NCBI RefSeq assembly: GCF_001517085.1
Contig: NZ_LRAC01000155.1
Coordinates: 145,701-209,700 of the forward strand
DNA: 64,000 nt
Direction: 5' to 3'
Source: Paenibacillus sp. DMB5
GTDB lineage: Bacteria; Bacillota; Bacilli; Paenibacillales; Paenibacillaceae
Below the pieces are notes generated by a model. It was not told the origin of the DNA, made no database searches, and saw nothing but the letters and a program-made list of their open reading frames with translations. Numbering within the stretch: the first letter of the stretch is position 1; every line of letters starts with the position of its first letter. The translations under genes and the position numbers were made by a program. This document shows positions 35,722 through 44,583 of this stretch, piece after piece.

Positions 35722-35771
35722 TTGACTTATCGTAACGATTACTATTATAATTCTCATAGTAAAATTTACGA
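35722..35771 (+). promoter_or_regulatory. Sigma-A promoter of znuA with two Zur-like boxes
   Basis: TTGACT (35722-35727) and TATAAT (35746-35751) are separated by 18 bp. TCGTAACGATTACTA (35730-35744), filling the spacer, matches the Firmicute Zur core TCGTAAT-N-ATTACGA at 12 of 14 positions. A second near-palindrome, TAGTAAAATTTACGA (35757-35771), covers the start-site region. Zinc-bound Zur would block polymerase. The boxes and promoter are read directly; Zur binding is inferred. Confidence 0.72.
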
Positions 35772-35792
35772 TTTAAGGGGTCGATAGAGAAT

Positions 35793-36839
35793 ATGTCTTT
35801 CAAAGGATTGAACCGGAAAATGCTGCTTATGCCTGCGCTGCTTGCACTGCTGGTACTCACAGCATGCGGAGCCAAGAGCAGCGGAAGTATTGTTGAAGGA
35901 AAAGTAAATGTTATTACTACTTTCTATCCTATATATGAGTTTACGAATGAAATCGGCGGAGATGATATCAATGTAATCAACCTGCTGCCTGTCGGGGTAG
36001 AGCCGCATGACTGGACTCCGCGCAGCCAGGATATCATCAACACTTCCAAAGCACAGCTGTTTCTGTACAATGGTGCAGGTCTTGAAGGCTGGGTTCCGAA
36101 TTTTCTGAAGAGCCTCGATAGCGGCAGTGAAGTGAAGGCCGTTGCAGTGAGCGAAGGTGTGGATTATATTATGACTGACGAAGATGACGGGCATAATCAT
36201 GGCGGAGAAGCCCACGCCGAAGATGAACATGCCGATGAAGCACATGCTGACGAGGAACATGCTGATGAAGCACACGCTGACGAGGAGCATGCTGATGAAG
36301 CAGCGGGTGACAGTCTGCATACTGACCCGCATACCTGGGTAAGCCCGAAATCGGCACTGATTATGGCTGAGAACATTAGGGAAAGCCTGGTTGCGGCTGA
36401 TCCTGAACATCAGGCAGGCTATGAGGAGCGCTACAGCAAGCTGGTTGAGCGTCTGCAGGCCCTGGACAGTAAATTCGAGACGGAGCTTGCGAAGGTTCCG
36501 AATAAAGAAATTGTTGTATCCCATCAGGCGTTTGCGTATCTGGCCCGCGATTACGGTCTGAGCCAGCATGCGATTATGGGCTTGTCTCCTGATGCAGAAC
36601 CGCGCGGCCAGGATCTGGTGAATCTGGCGGCACTGGTTAAGGAAGAGGGCATCAAATATATTTTCTTCGAAGAGCTGGTCTCCGACAAGCTGGCCAAAAC
36701 ACTTGCGGCTGAAGCCGGAGTAGAGACCATGGTGCTTAATCCGGTGGAAGGTCTTACCGAAGCGCAGGAGAAGAACGGCGATAATTATTTCACTTTGATG
36801 GAGAAAAATTTGCAAAATCTGATCCAGGCCTTACAATAA
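35793..36839 (+). CDS. znuA: Zinc ABC-transporter substrate-binding lipoprotein
   Basis: Cluster 9/A-I metal-binding lipoprotein of 348 residues, anchored at Cys25 (VLTAC). Seen: VNVITTFYPIYEF, VEPHDWTPRSQD (metal His), a His/Asp/Glu-rich loop at ~130-170, HTDPHTWVSPKSA, VVSHQAFAYLARDYG and FFEELVSDKLA, all typical of zinc receptors (ZnuA/AdcA). The acidic-histidine loop is built from three 30-bp DNA repeats (36211-36300) each encoding about HADEEHADEA. A Zur-type promoter precedes it. It delivers zinc to the ZnuC/ZnuB importer encoded next. Confidence 0.92.
   Translation: MSFKGLNRKMLLMPALLALLVLTACGAKSSGSIVEGKVNVITTFYPIYEFTNEIGGDDINVINLLPVGVEPHDWTPRSQDIINTSKAQLFLYNGAGLEGWVPNFLKSLDSGSEVKAVAVSEGVDYIMTDEDDGHNHGGEAHAEDEHADEAHADEEHADEAHADEEHADEAAGDSLHTDPHTWVSPKSALIMAENIRESLVAADPEHQAGYEERYSKLVERLQALDSKFETELAKVPNKEIVVSHQAFAYLARDYGLSQHAIMGLSPDAEPRGQDLVNLAALVKEEGIKYIFFEELVSDKLAKTLAAEAGVETMVLNPVEGLTEAQEKNGDNYFTLMEKNLQNLIQALQ
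36211..36300 (+). repeat. Three tandem 30-bp repeats coding the His-rich loop of ZnuA
   Basis: Units at 36211-36240, 36241-36270 and 36271-36300 are alike at most positions and each encodes a decapeptide of type HADEEHADEA. The period is a multiple of three, so repeat number can change without a frameshift. Confidence 0.8.
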
Positions 36840-36883
36840 AAAAGAAAGTATAAATGAAAGTTAAGTGAAAGGCGGTACACATC

Positions 36884-37633
36884 ATGCAACCGGTATCCCT
36901 GGACTGCCATCAGCATATGATCGAAATAGAGGATTTGTCCTTCTCCTACGGAGAGCAGAAGGTCATTTCCGGTCTGAGTTACACCGTGAAGGAGCGGGAT
37001 TTCCTTGGCATTATCGGTTCCAACGGAGCGGGCAAAACCACTTTGATGAAAATGATCGTGGGATTGCTGCCGCCAACCAGCGGAGATATCAAGCTGTTCG
37101 GCCAGTCTGTACGCAAATTTAAGGACTGGGAACGGATCGGCTATGTTCCGCAAAAGAATGCCTTTAACCCTCTGTTCCCGGCTACGGTACGCGAAGTCGT
37201 GCTGTCCGGACTTTACAACAACAAAAATCTGATCCGCCGCGTATCCAAAGCGCAGCACCGTCAATGCGACGACGCGCTGGAAGTAATGCGGATTCAGGAT
37301 ATCGCGGACAAAAGAGTCGGCCAGCTCTCGGGCGGCCAGCAGCAGCGCGTCTTCCTGGCCCGGGCACTGATCAACCATCCGGATCTGCTGATTCTGGACG
37401 AACCTACGGTCGGAATTGATGCGGAGACGCAGGCGGGATTTTTTGAGCTTATTTTCCACATGCATGCCCATCACCATATGACCTTCCTGATGGTGTCGCA
37501 TGACATCGACATGATCAAGAGCTACCTGGGCAATGAGCCGGTACAAAGCAACGGTAAAATCAACTTTTACTGCCGCCACTCCCATGATGCCCAGAATTGT
37601 GCAGCAGAGGACCTTCAGCATACGCTGGCCTAA
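36884..37633 (+). CDS. znuC: Zinc ABC-transporter ATP-binding protein
   Basis: ATPase of 249 residues: Walker A GSNGAGKTT, Q-loop YVPQKN, signature LSGGQQQR, Walker B LLILDEP, switch His in MVSHD. The last ~35 residues are His/Cys-containing (YCRHSHDAQNC), a feature of zinc-family ATPases that may sense metal. GAAAGGCGG precedes the ATG. It lies 44 nt after znuA. The permease gene, which normally follows at once, is ~790 bp downstream. Confidence 0.9.
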   Translation: MQPVSLDCHQHMIEIEDLSFSYGEQKVISGLSYTVKERDFLGIIGSNGAGKTTLMKMIVGLLPPTSGDIKLFGQSVRKFKDWERIGYVPQKNAFNPLFPATVREVVLSGLYNNKNLIRRVSKAQHRQCDDALEVMRIQDIADKRVGQLSGGQQQRVFLARALINHPDLLILDEPTVGIDAETQAGFFELIFHMHAHHHMTFLMVSHDIDMIKSYLGNEPVQSNGKINFYCRHSHDAQNCAAEDLQHTLA

Positions 37634-38419
37634 ATCGGCACATTGCTCCGCTAGTCCGCATGCACAGTGTTAAACACGCTGAAAGTAGGCTAAAATAGTA
37701 AAACTAGAATGCTCTGTGCGATTGTTTAAATGGCTGCGCGCCGAAATAACTGTAGTTTGTGCAACTAAAACCTGCGATTTTGCTCCAATGCAGGTTTTAA
37801 CTGCACTCTACACACTTATTTTTGCCGAAAAAGGCCCAAATCGCTCTATTTTCCGTGAATAGGTGTACAAAGTACATCTATTTGCTTGTTACCCTTATTT
37901 TGTCATGATCTAGTTGCACAAAGTACACTTAGGTCTGAGCTTAAATGATTGTGGTTTGGGGCAGGCGGGAGATAGTTGGTGCCAGGCAAGCGTAAAGCAA
38001 TTCAGCTCACCTTGGCTGGGTGGCCCGATCTTCCACCGAGACCATACTATATTTGACCAAGCTATTGCTACATATTACCTTTTCACTTAAAGTAACATTA
38101 CGGTCTACCTTGTCCCTAGACACCTCCAACCGTAAAGCGTGTCCCTGTAAGGGACGTAAGCGATCCTTCCTCATCGCAAATAGATGCCACAAGCCGGCAC
38201 GCCTATGCCAGTTGCACTAAACGGGTGTCCAGAGGGCAGAGCCCCCAGGCCCTCCCTTGGATGTGAGGGTTTGGGAGGGTTCGAAACGCTCTGCGAAGGT
38301 TGGTTTGTTTTTAAGGGTTCGAAACGCTTTTGCAAAGTGGTTTGTTTTAAAGGTTTCAAAAGTTTTTTCAATAAAAATTTTTCATTAAAAAGTTTGATCA
38401 TGTCAGAGGAGATATCATC
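37634..38419. repeat. Repeat-rich 786-bp gap splitting znuC from znuB
   Basis: No gene is supported. The region holds three TGYACRAANTACA-type units (37747-37763 minus, 37864-37880 plus, 37915-37931 plus), an inverted repeat with 17-bp arms (37759-37775 with 37790-37806, two mismatches), and a tandem repeat of about 37 bp (38277-38351 plus a partial third copy) built on GGGTTCGAAACGCT. Such content suggests a mobile or expanding intergenic element inside the zinc operon. Confidence 0.6.
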
Positions 38420-39223
38420 TTGGAAATTTTATTCAGTGACTTTTTTCAGCGGGCGCTTGCGGGCGGGCTGATGATTGGGATTACGGCGCCGCTGATCGGC
38501 GTTTTTCTTGTGTTACGGCGTTTGTCCATGATTGGAGATACGCTGGCGCATGTTACGATTGCCGGGGTGGCGCTCGGGTTTCTGACTGGCTTTTATCCGC
38601 TTGGAGCAGGGCTGATCTTTGCGGTGGTGGCTTCGTTTGCAATCGAGAAGCTGCGCAAAGCCTATAAGAGCTATGCCGAGCTCTCTATCGCTATCATCAT
38701 GTCGGGCGGGGTGGCATTGGCGTCCCTGTTCTTTACATTAGGCAAAGGGTATAATGCGGATGTAATGAGTTATTTGTTCGGAAGTATTTATACTCTCGAC
38801 AATACGGATCTGATCGTCGTCGGAATTGTCACTATAGCGGTGGTTGTGGTGGTAGCGCTGTTCTTCAAGGAGTTTTTCCTGCTCAGCTTTGAAGAGGATG
38901 CGGCGAGCGTCAGCGGGCTGCCGGTCAAGCTGCTCAATATGCTGATTACCGTACTTACGGCGCTTGTAATCAGTACAGCAATCAAAATTGTCGGTTCACT
39001 GCTCGTATCGGCGCTGCTGACCATCCCGGTAGCCATTAGTCTGCTGCTGTCGCGCAGCTTTAAGTCTTCGGTTGTCCTGTCTGTAATCATTGCGGAAATC
39101 GCCGTTGTCGGCGGCCTTGTTATTGCCGGTGTCTGGAACCTTGCTCCGGGAGCAACGATTGTTCTGCTGCTTATTGCCCTGCTAGCCCTGACTTTGATCG
39201 GCAAAAAAGGGCTGCCTGCCTAG
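38420..39223 (+). CDS. znuB: Zinc ABC-transporter permease
   Basis: Membrane subunit of 267 residues with about eight transmembrane helices, ABC-3 family. Seen: RALAGGLMIGITAPLIGVFLVLRRLSMIGDTLAHVTIAGVALG, YNADVMSYLFGSI and SALLTIPVAISLLLSRS, diagnostic of zinc/manganese permeases. It starts with TTG at 38420 behind AGAGGAGATATC. Separated from znuC by the repeat-rich gap, it may still be co-transcribed or may use a promoter in the gap. A CcdA-type gene follows 47 nt later. Confidence 0.9.
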   Translation: MEILFSDFFQRALAGGLMIGITAPLIGVFLVLRRLSMIGDTLAHVTIAGVALGFLTGFYPLGAGLIFAVVASFAIEKLRKAYKSYAELSIAIIMSGGVALASLFFTLGKGYNADVMSYLFGSIYTLDNTDLIVVGIVTIAVVVVVALFFKEFFLLSFEEDAASVSGLPVKLLNMLITVLTALVISTAIKIVGSLLVSALLTIPVAISLLLSRSFKSSVVLSVIIAEIAVVGGLVIAGVWNLAPGATIVLLLIALLALTLIGKKGLPA

Positions 39224-39270
39224 TTTATTAATAGCGAAGTGACCCCTAATCCGGAAGGAGAGCTGCCGCT

Positions 39271-39984
39271 TTGTCCAATCTGAATGCAGGAATCGCTTTT
39301 GCCGCTGGTGTGGCGTCCTTTATCTCGCCCTGCTGTCTGCCGCTTTATCCCTCGTACCTGTCCTATATTACAGGCTTATCGGTTCAGCAGCTTAAAAAAG
39401 GCAGCAACAGCAAAGAGGTCCGTTTCCGGACCCTCTCGCATACGCTGGCTTTTATTTTGGGTTTTTCGGCGGTTTTCTATACGCTCGGCTTTGGTGCCGG
39501 GCTGTTCGGACAGTTTTTTAACGGCCAGCGGGACCTGATCCGCCAGCTGTCGGCCATTCTGATCATCGTGATGGGGCTGTTCCTGCTGGGCGTCTTCCAG
39601 CCGCAGTTTCTGCTGCGTGAACGCAAACTGAATCTGAAGTGGAAGCCGGCCGGGTATGCCGGATCATTTATCTTCGGCATCGGCTTCTCCGCAGGCTGGT
39701 CACCGTGCATCGGGCCGATTCTTACGGCGATCATTGCTCTGTCTGCCAGTGACCCGGGCACCTGGTTTACCATGATCACCGCCTACAGCATCGGTTTTGC
39801 GCTCCCGTTCTTTGCGCTGGCCTTCTTCCTGGGCGGGGCAAGGCGCATTCTGAAGTATTCGAATGCACTGATGAAGGCCGGGGGAGCGCTAATGATCCTG
39901 ATGGGCTTCCTGCTGTTTACCGACCAGATGTTCAGGATTACAATCTGGCTGCAGGGAGTTACGCCGGACTGGCTGATTTTTTAG
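39271..39984 (+). CDS. ccdA: CcdA-type thiol-disulfide membrane protein (cytochrome c biogenesis)
   Basis: Polytopic membrane protein of 237 residues, about six helices, DsbD/CcdA family. It passes electrons from thioredoxin across the membrane through two cysteine sites, here SPCCLPLYPS (residues ~20-29) and SAGWSPCIGPI (~140-150). In Bacillus, CcdA serves cytochrome c maturation and spore cortex synthesis. The start is TTG 39271 behind GGAAGGAGAG. No cytochrome c maturation genes sit nearby, so its partner is unknown. Confidence 0.85.
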   Translation: MSNLNAGIAFAAGVASFISPCCLPLYPSYLSYITGLSVQQLKKGSNSKEVRFRTLSHTLAFILGFSAVFYTLGFGAGLFGQFFNGQRDLIRQLSAILIIVMGLFLLGVFQPQFLLRERKLNLKWKPAGYAGSFIFGIGFSAGWSPCIGPILTAIIALSASDPGTWFTMITAYSIGFALPFFALAFFLGGARRILKYSNALMKAGGALMILMGFLLFTDQMFRITIWLQGVTPDWLIF

Positions 39985-40001
39985 CAGTTTAATGGGACTG
40001 T

Positions 40002-41078
40002 TTAAGTAAAATAATCAATACCGGCCTCGGGGAAATGCTCAAAAATCCGCTCTGTGATGAATTCGCGCAGGGCGGTTTGCTGTTCATCGGGATAGACATA
40101 TTTGTTTTGTCCCCAGCGGCCCCATTTTTTCTTGCGCTTCTCGATATCCATTTCCAGCTTGGTTTTGGGGTAACGCTTCTCGATGACTGCTTTGGCTGTT
40201 TTGGTGAACCGGTGCTGGATCATTTCGAAGGTCAGGCCTTTGCCTGTTCCCGGAGGCAGTGCCTTAGCCAGCTTGGCTAGCAGCTCCGCATAACCCTCCT
40301 CCCATCCGTCGTGCCAGATGATGGGCGCAATGATAAATCCCAGCGGATAACCGGCTCTGGCAACCTTCCCGGCGGCTTCAATCCGTTCCTCGAAGCGGGC
40401 GGTGGCAGGCTCAAAATTTTTGATTACATAGTCGGCATTAATGCTGAAGCGGATCCGGGTATGCCCGTTATGCTCCAGCCCGAGCAGGGGGTCGACATGC
40501 TGATACTTGGTAACAAAGCGCAGCCGGGCCAGCGGCTCCTTGGCCATGTAAGTAATCAGCTCGGCCAGCGAGCCGGTAATATGCTCCAGCCCCAGCGGGT
40601 CGGAGGTACAGGCAGCTTCAAAGGTGGTGATTTCCGGTGCACGCTCATCGATGTATTTTTTGGCGGCATCCAGGATATCTCCTGTATTTACATACACCCG
40701 TATATAGGGCTTCGCGCCCAGCGTGGTCTGAAGATAACAATAATGGCAATGGCCCATACAGCCTGTGGCAATAGGAATGGCATAATCGGCGGAAGGCTTA
40801 GACTGGTCAAAAGTGAGCGTTTTGCGCAGGCCTACCACAAGCGTACGCTTAGCGATTTTGTATTGCTCCAGCTCGCCCTCACCGGGCAGATTGGTAATCC
40901 GGTTATGTGAGGTGGTCATCCGGTAGGGGATGTTCTGGGCTTTGACCCACTGCATGATCTGCTCCCCTTTGGGATAGTTCAAGGCATCCGGCTCAAAAAA
41001 AACCAGCTCAGGAATAAATAATCCGGTGGGTCTCGGCTTTCTTTTGACAGCAGGACGTTCTGGTATTGCGATTGTCAT
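40002..41078 (-). CDS. splB: Spore photoproduct lyase (radical SAM)
   Basis: Repairs the UV-induced spore photoproduct (5-thyminyl-5,6-dihydrothymine) in germinating spores. 358 residues. Radical-SAM cluster Cys107, Cys111, Cys114 (GCMGHCHYC) and the hydrogen-donor cysteine in EAACTSDP (Cys157), 43 residues later, close to the 44-residue spacing of the B. subtilis enzyme. GGAAGGAGTG precedes the ATG on the minus strand. It is transcribed divergently from mntR. B. subtilis splA is not seen next to it, so regulation differs. Confidence 0.93.
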   Translation of the reverse strand: MTIAIPERPAVKRKPRPTGLFIPELVFFEPDALNYPKGEQIMQWVKAQNIPYRMTTSHNRITNLPGEGELEQYKIAKRTLVVGLRKTLTFDQSKPSADYAIPIATGCMGHCHYCYLQTTLGAKPYIRVYVNTGDILDAAKKYIDERAPEITTFEAACTSDPLGLEHITGSLAELITYMAKEPLARLRFVTKYQHVDPLLGLEHNGHTRIRFSINADYVIKNFEPATARFEERIEAAGKVARAGYPLGFIIAPIIWHDGWEEGYAELLAKLAKALPPGTGKGLTFEMIQHRFTKTAKAVIEKRYPKTKLEMDIEKRKKKWGRWGQNKYVYPDEQQTALREFITERIFEHFPEAGIDYFT

Positions 41079-41271
41079 GAACTCACACTCCTTCCGTATA
41101 GGCTTAACGATATTGTGCCATTTACAGCTGTCCTGAAATCATGGTAAACATCGTTAATGGCAGCAGGTGCTTTTCGTCAGGACTTGCCAAGGAGCGGCAG
41201 AAACATGTATCATTGTTAGAGCAAGGCTCGGCCCCAGTGCCACGCTCATTATAGAAAAGAGGTAAACTTGA

Positions 41272-41697
41272 ATGCCAACACCCAGCATGGAGGATTATTT
41301 GGAGCGCATTTACAAGCTCATCGACGAGAAGGGTTATGCGCGGGTTTCGGATATTGCCGAGGGCTTGGAAGTACACCCCTCCTCTGTAACCAAGATGATC
41401 CAAAAACTGGATAAGGACGAATATCTCATCTATGAGAAATATCGTGGGCTTGTCCTGACGAGCAAAGGTAAGAAAGTAGGAAAACGGCTGGTTGACCGGC
41501 ATCAGCTGCTGGAGGAGTTCCTCGGCCTGATCGGAGTACAGCAGGAGCATATTTATAAGGATGTCGAAGGCATTGAGCATCATCTGAGCTGGGATTCGAT
41601 TACGCGTATCGAAACGCTGGTGGAGTATTTCCGCCGTGATGAGGAACGCGTGAAGACCTTATATGATATTCACAATGAGCTGGTCAGCGATTCATAA
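41272..41697 (+). CDS. mntR: Manganese-responsive DtxR-family repressor
   Basis: Represses manganese uptake when Mn(II) is plentiful. 141 residues, the B. subtilis MntR length. The N-terminal helix-turn-helix (RVSDIAEGLEVHPSSVTKMIQKL) precedes the dimerisation domain. All six metal ligands known for B. subtilis MntR are present at the same positions: Asp8, Glu11, His77, Glu99, Glu102, His103. AAAGAGGTAAAC precedes the ATG. Its targets are not in this window. With zur and znu within 10 kb, this part of the chromosome concentrates metal homeostasis. Confidence 0.95.
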   Translation: MPTPSMEDYLERIYKLIDEKGYARVSDIAEGLEVHPSSVTKMIQKLDKDEYLIYEKYRGLVLTSKGKKVGKRLVDRHQLLEEFLGLIGVQQEHIYKDVEGIEHHLSWDSITRIETLVEYFRRDEERVKTLYDIHNELVSDS

Positions 41698-41830
41698 AAA
41701 GTCTGTTTCTGTATGGTATACCGCAACCTTTCCAGTTTTTTTACGTCAAAACGGATAACGTCCTTTAACGAAGTATGAGAAAGTATAGCAGCCTGTTATA
41801 CTTTTACTTGTATTTCTCCGTTTTGCAAGA

Positions 41831-41872
41831 AACGGCCGTCTCCCTTAGATAAGGACGAGAGGCCGTTTTTTT
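41831..41872 (+). terminator. Terminator hairpin (AACGGCC...GGCCGTT type)
   Basis: AACGGCC (41831-41837) pairs with GGCCGTT (41861-41867), with inner GTC...GGAC pairing, followed by TTTTT. It resembles hairpins at 48506-48552, 57806-57824 and 57879-57920. Upstream, AAAACGGA near 41748 could also pair with TCCGTTTT near 41818 around an AGTATA/TATACT hairpin. Confidence 0.65.
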
Positions 41873-41903
41873 GCGTTCATTTCATGTAGAACAGGGAGGA
41901 ATT

Positions 41904-43556
41904 ATGAATTACCGAAAATGGTTGTTAGGAGTAATGGTGCTGATGCTGCTTCTGCCAGTATGGCCGGGAGGCGTCCGCGCAGCTGCGGTTCAGATCACGA
42001 TTGAACTGGACGGGGAGGCGCTGAATCCTGACGTGCCGCCGTATATTACGGCTTCAGGCGTAACGATGGTTCCAGTGGGTGTAGTCAGCCAGGGACTTGG
42101 CGCTGCGGTAGAATGGAGCCAGAGCAGCAAGACAGCGACGATCAGTAAAGGGGATACGGTGCTGAAGCTGACCAGCGGCAAACAGACAGCATTGGTAAAT
42201 GCAGCCTCTGTGCGTCTGGATACCTCGGTGCAGATCAGACAGGGCCGGGTAATGGTACCGCTTCGCTTTGTAAGTGAACAGCTCGGCCTTCAGGTGGTTT
42301 GGAACCAGGCGGCCAAGCATATCGCCCTGTATTCAAACGCTGAGATCACAGGTCCCTCGGGACCATCAGTCCCGTCAGTACCAACGGTGCCTGCGCCTTC
42401 TGTGCCTTCCGTCCCTGCACCGACCCTTCCCGGCAGTACAGGGAAAGCGATGAAGGGAGCATGGATCTCCACCGTGTTCAATCTGGACTGGCCATCCTCG
42501 TCTTCAGCTGGCAATTCGGCGAAGCAGAAGCAGGAGTTTGACACCTTGCTGGACAAGCTGCAAACGACTGGCTTCAATGCTGTATTCGTTCAGGTACGAC
42601 CCTCTGGCGACAGCCTGTACACTTCACAGCTGGTTCCCTGGTCCAAGGTATTGACCGGCACGCAGGGTAAGGTTCCGGACTATGATCCGCTGGAATACAT
42701 CGTGAGTGCCGCACACCAGCGCGGCATGCAGATTCATGCCTGGTTCAACCCGTTCCGGGCGACTACGGATACAGCAGCTGCTACACTTGCCGGTCTGGCC
42801 GGCAATCATGTATCCAAAGCTCATCCGGACTGGGTCGTCAAGGCCGACAGCAAGCTGTATATTAATCCCGGCATTCCCGAGGCCCGGCAGCATATTATCG
42901 ATACGGTGATGGAGGTCGTCCGGGGCTATGATATCGACGGTGTGCATCTGGACGATTATTTCTATCCCTCAGGCGTAGCCTTTGCCGATGATGCAGCCTT
43001 TAAGACTTATAATGCTGCAGGGATTGCCAGCAAAGCAGACTGGCGCCGGAACAATATCAATGAATTCATCCGCCAGCTGGGCCAGGAGATTCATACCGCC
43101 AAGCCGGAAGTATCCTATGGTGTCAGCCCGTTCGGCGTCTGGCGCAACAAAAAGGCTGACAGTACCGGTTCGGACACTACTGCAGGCGTATCAGCCTATG
43201 ATGATATGTATGCGGATACCCGTACCTGGATCAAGAACGGCTGGATCGACTACATCGCCCCGCAGATTTACTGGAGCCTGTCCTTTTCGGCAGCCCGCTA
43301 TGATAAGCTTGTGGACTGGTGGGTGAATGAGGTCAAAGGCACCGGCGTCAAGCTGTACATCGGCCAGGCCGCTTACAAGGTAGGAGACACGAAGCAGACT
43401 GCCGAATGGCAGAGCGGTGAACAGATTATCAACCAGCTGAAATACAACGATAAATACGAGGAAGTTGCCGGAAGCATTATGTTCCGCGCTAACGATGTTG
43501 CCGTACGTAATCCGTACGGGCTTGCAAGCCTGTTGGCCTTTTATTTTAAATCATAG
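41904..43556 (+). CDS. Secreted GHL10-type glycosidase with copper-amine-oxidase N-terminal domain
   Basis: Exported protein of 550 residues. Signal peptide to about residue 25 (ends VRAAA), then a copper-amine-oxidase-like N-terminal domain (~27-150: VTMVPVGVVSQGLGAAVEW; GRVMVPLRFVSEQLG), a Pro/Ser/Val linker, and a YngK/GHL10 TIM-barrel from ~175 (MKGAWISTVFNLDWPS; FNAVFVQVRPSGDSLY; YDIDGVHLDDYFYPSG; IDYIAPQIYWS). The acidic pair in HLDDYF is a plausible catalytic centre. The family is thought to act on cell-envelope glycans; substrate unproven. AGGGAGGAATT precedes ATG 41904. Confidence 0.85.
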   Translation: MNYRKWLLGVMVLMLLLPVWPGGVRAAAVQITIELDGEALNPDVPPYITASGVTMVPVGVVSQGLGAAVEWSQSSKTATISKGDTVLKLTSGKQTALVNAASVRLDTSVQIRQGRVMVPLRFVSEQLGLQVVWNQAAKHIALYSNAEITGPSGPSVPSVPTVPAPSVPSVPAPTLPGSTGKAMKGAWISTVFNLDWPSSSSAGNSAKQKQEFDTLLDKLQTTGFNAVFVQVRPSGDSLYTSQLVPWSKVLTGTQGKVPDYDPLEYIVSAAHQRGMQIHAWFNPFRATTDTAAATLAGLAGNHVSKAHPDWVVKADSKLYINPGIPEARQHIIDTVMEVVRGYDIDGVHLDDYFYPSGVAFADDAAFKTYNAAGIASKADWRRNNINEFIRQLGQEIHTAKPEVSYGVSPFGVWRNKKADSTGSDTTAGVSAYDDMYADTRTWIKNGWIDYIAPQIYWSLSFSAARYDKLVDWWVNEVKGTGVKLYIGQAAYKVGDTKQTAEWQSGEQIINQLKYNDKYEEVAGSIMFRANDVAVRNPYGLASLLAFYFKS

Positions 43557-43622
43557 AAGTCATGAAGACTCCCCCGTGCTCATAGATAAGCAGTAGATCT
43601 ATGGAACGGGGGGTTGCCGTGT

Positions 43623-44564
43623 ATGGAGATCAATGCAGTCTTTGAAGGCGGCGGGGTAAAAGGAGTGGCGCTGGCCGGAGCGGTTGAAGCGACAGAGCGG
43701 GCAGGCGGTGTTTTTAAAAGAGTGGCGGGAACTTCCTCCGGTTCGATTATCGCTACTTTTCTGGCAGCAGGCTACGACGGGAAGGATATGAGCCGGATCA
43801 TCAAGCAGACACCGTTCACCTCCTTTCTCAAGCGGGGAATGCTCTACAACACGGCACTGATTGGTCCGGCGCTGCGCGTCATGATCAAGAAGGGGCTGTA
43901 CTCGGGGGAAGCCCTGGAGAGCTGGGTACGCGGCATCCTGCTAGATAAAGGCATCGTCACCTTCAGCGATCTGCCCCGGGGCAAGCTGTCGGTCATTGCA
44001 TCGGATATTACCAACGGCCGGATTATTGTTCTTCCGGACGATCTTCCCGAGTACGGGATTTCACCGGGCAGGTTTGAGGTTGCCAAGGCGGTGCGGATGA
44101 GCTGCAGCATTCCTTATTTCTTCGATCCGGTCATGCTCCGGCTGAACGGGCAGGCGGCGCAGGGGAAGGCTTTTATCGAGCAGTTTGTCTATGTAGTGGA
44201 CGGAGGGGTGCTGAGTAATTTTCCGCTGTGGCTGTTTGATGAAAAGAAGGACGGCTTCAAAAGCCCCGAACACCGGACACCGACGGTCGGCTATCAGCTG
44301 ATCGGAAAGACGGAGCCGCAGCCGCACCGGATTACCGGACCGTTCACGATGCTGCAGGCAATGGTAGGCACGATGCTGTCCGCACATGATGAGCGCTACA
44401 TTGAGACGGAGAAGTTCGTGCGTACAGTCAAGATACCGACCCTGGGCATCTCCACGACACAGTTTCATCTCACGGCACAGGAGAGTGATGAGCTGTATGC
44501 GGCAGGAATGAAGGCAGGCGAGGAATTTTTCCGGAACTGGCGGCCGCGCAAGCACAGGATTTAG
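43623..44564 (+). CDS. yqhO: Patatin-like phospholipase (YqhO-type)
   Basis: Predicted lipid acyl hydrolase of 313 residues with a Ser-Asp dyad. The oxyanion loop is GGGVKG (residues 9-14), the nucleophile elbow GTSSG (Ser38), and the aspartate lies in VDGGVLSNFP. No signal peptide, so cytoplasmic or membrane-peripheral. ATG 43623 follows GGGGGG by 9 nt; an in-frame TTG at 43614 abuts that run. It opens the stretch that follows the B. subtilis yqhO-xseA order. Physiological lipid unknown. Confidence 0.85.
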   Translation: MEINAVFEGGGVKGVALAGAVEATERAGGVFKRVAGTSSGSIIATFLAAGYDGKDMSRIIKQTPFTSFLKRGMLYNTALIGPALRVMIKKGLYSGEALESWVRGILLDKGIVTFSDLPRGKLSVIASDITNGRIIVLPDDLPEYGISPGRFEVAKAVRMSCSIPYFFDPVMLRLNGQAAQGKAFIEQFVYVVDGGVLSNFPLWLFDEKKDGFKSPEHRTPTVGYQLIGKTEPQPHRITGPFTMLQAMVGTMLSAHDERYIETEKFVRTVKIPTLGISTTQFHLTAQESDELYAAGMKAGEEFFRNWRPRKHRI

Positions 44565-44583
44565 GGCGGGCATTAATAACACA

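Larger units (their letters stand above)
35227..35792. other. metG-znuA intergenic region: terminator, repeats, promoter
   Basis: Contains the metG terminator (35303-35382), two CTAACGGAC repeat units (35496-35522, 35546-35570), and the znuA promoter with Zur-like boxes (35722-35771). An open frame at 35492-35701 crosses the repeats and has no ribosome-binding site; I do not consider it a gene. Confidence 0.65.

Noticed and set aside
36211..36300. Short CRISPR-like array
   Set aside because: The 30-bp repeats are contiguous without spacers and are translated in frame within znuA.
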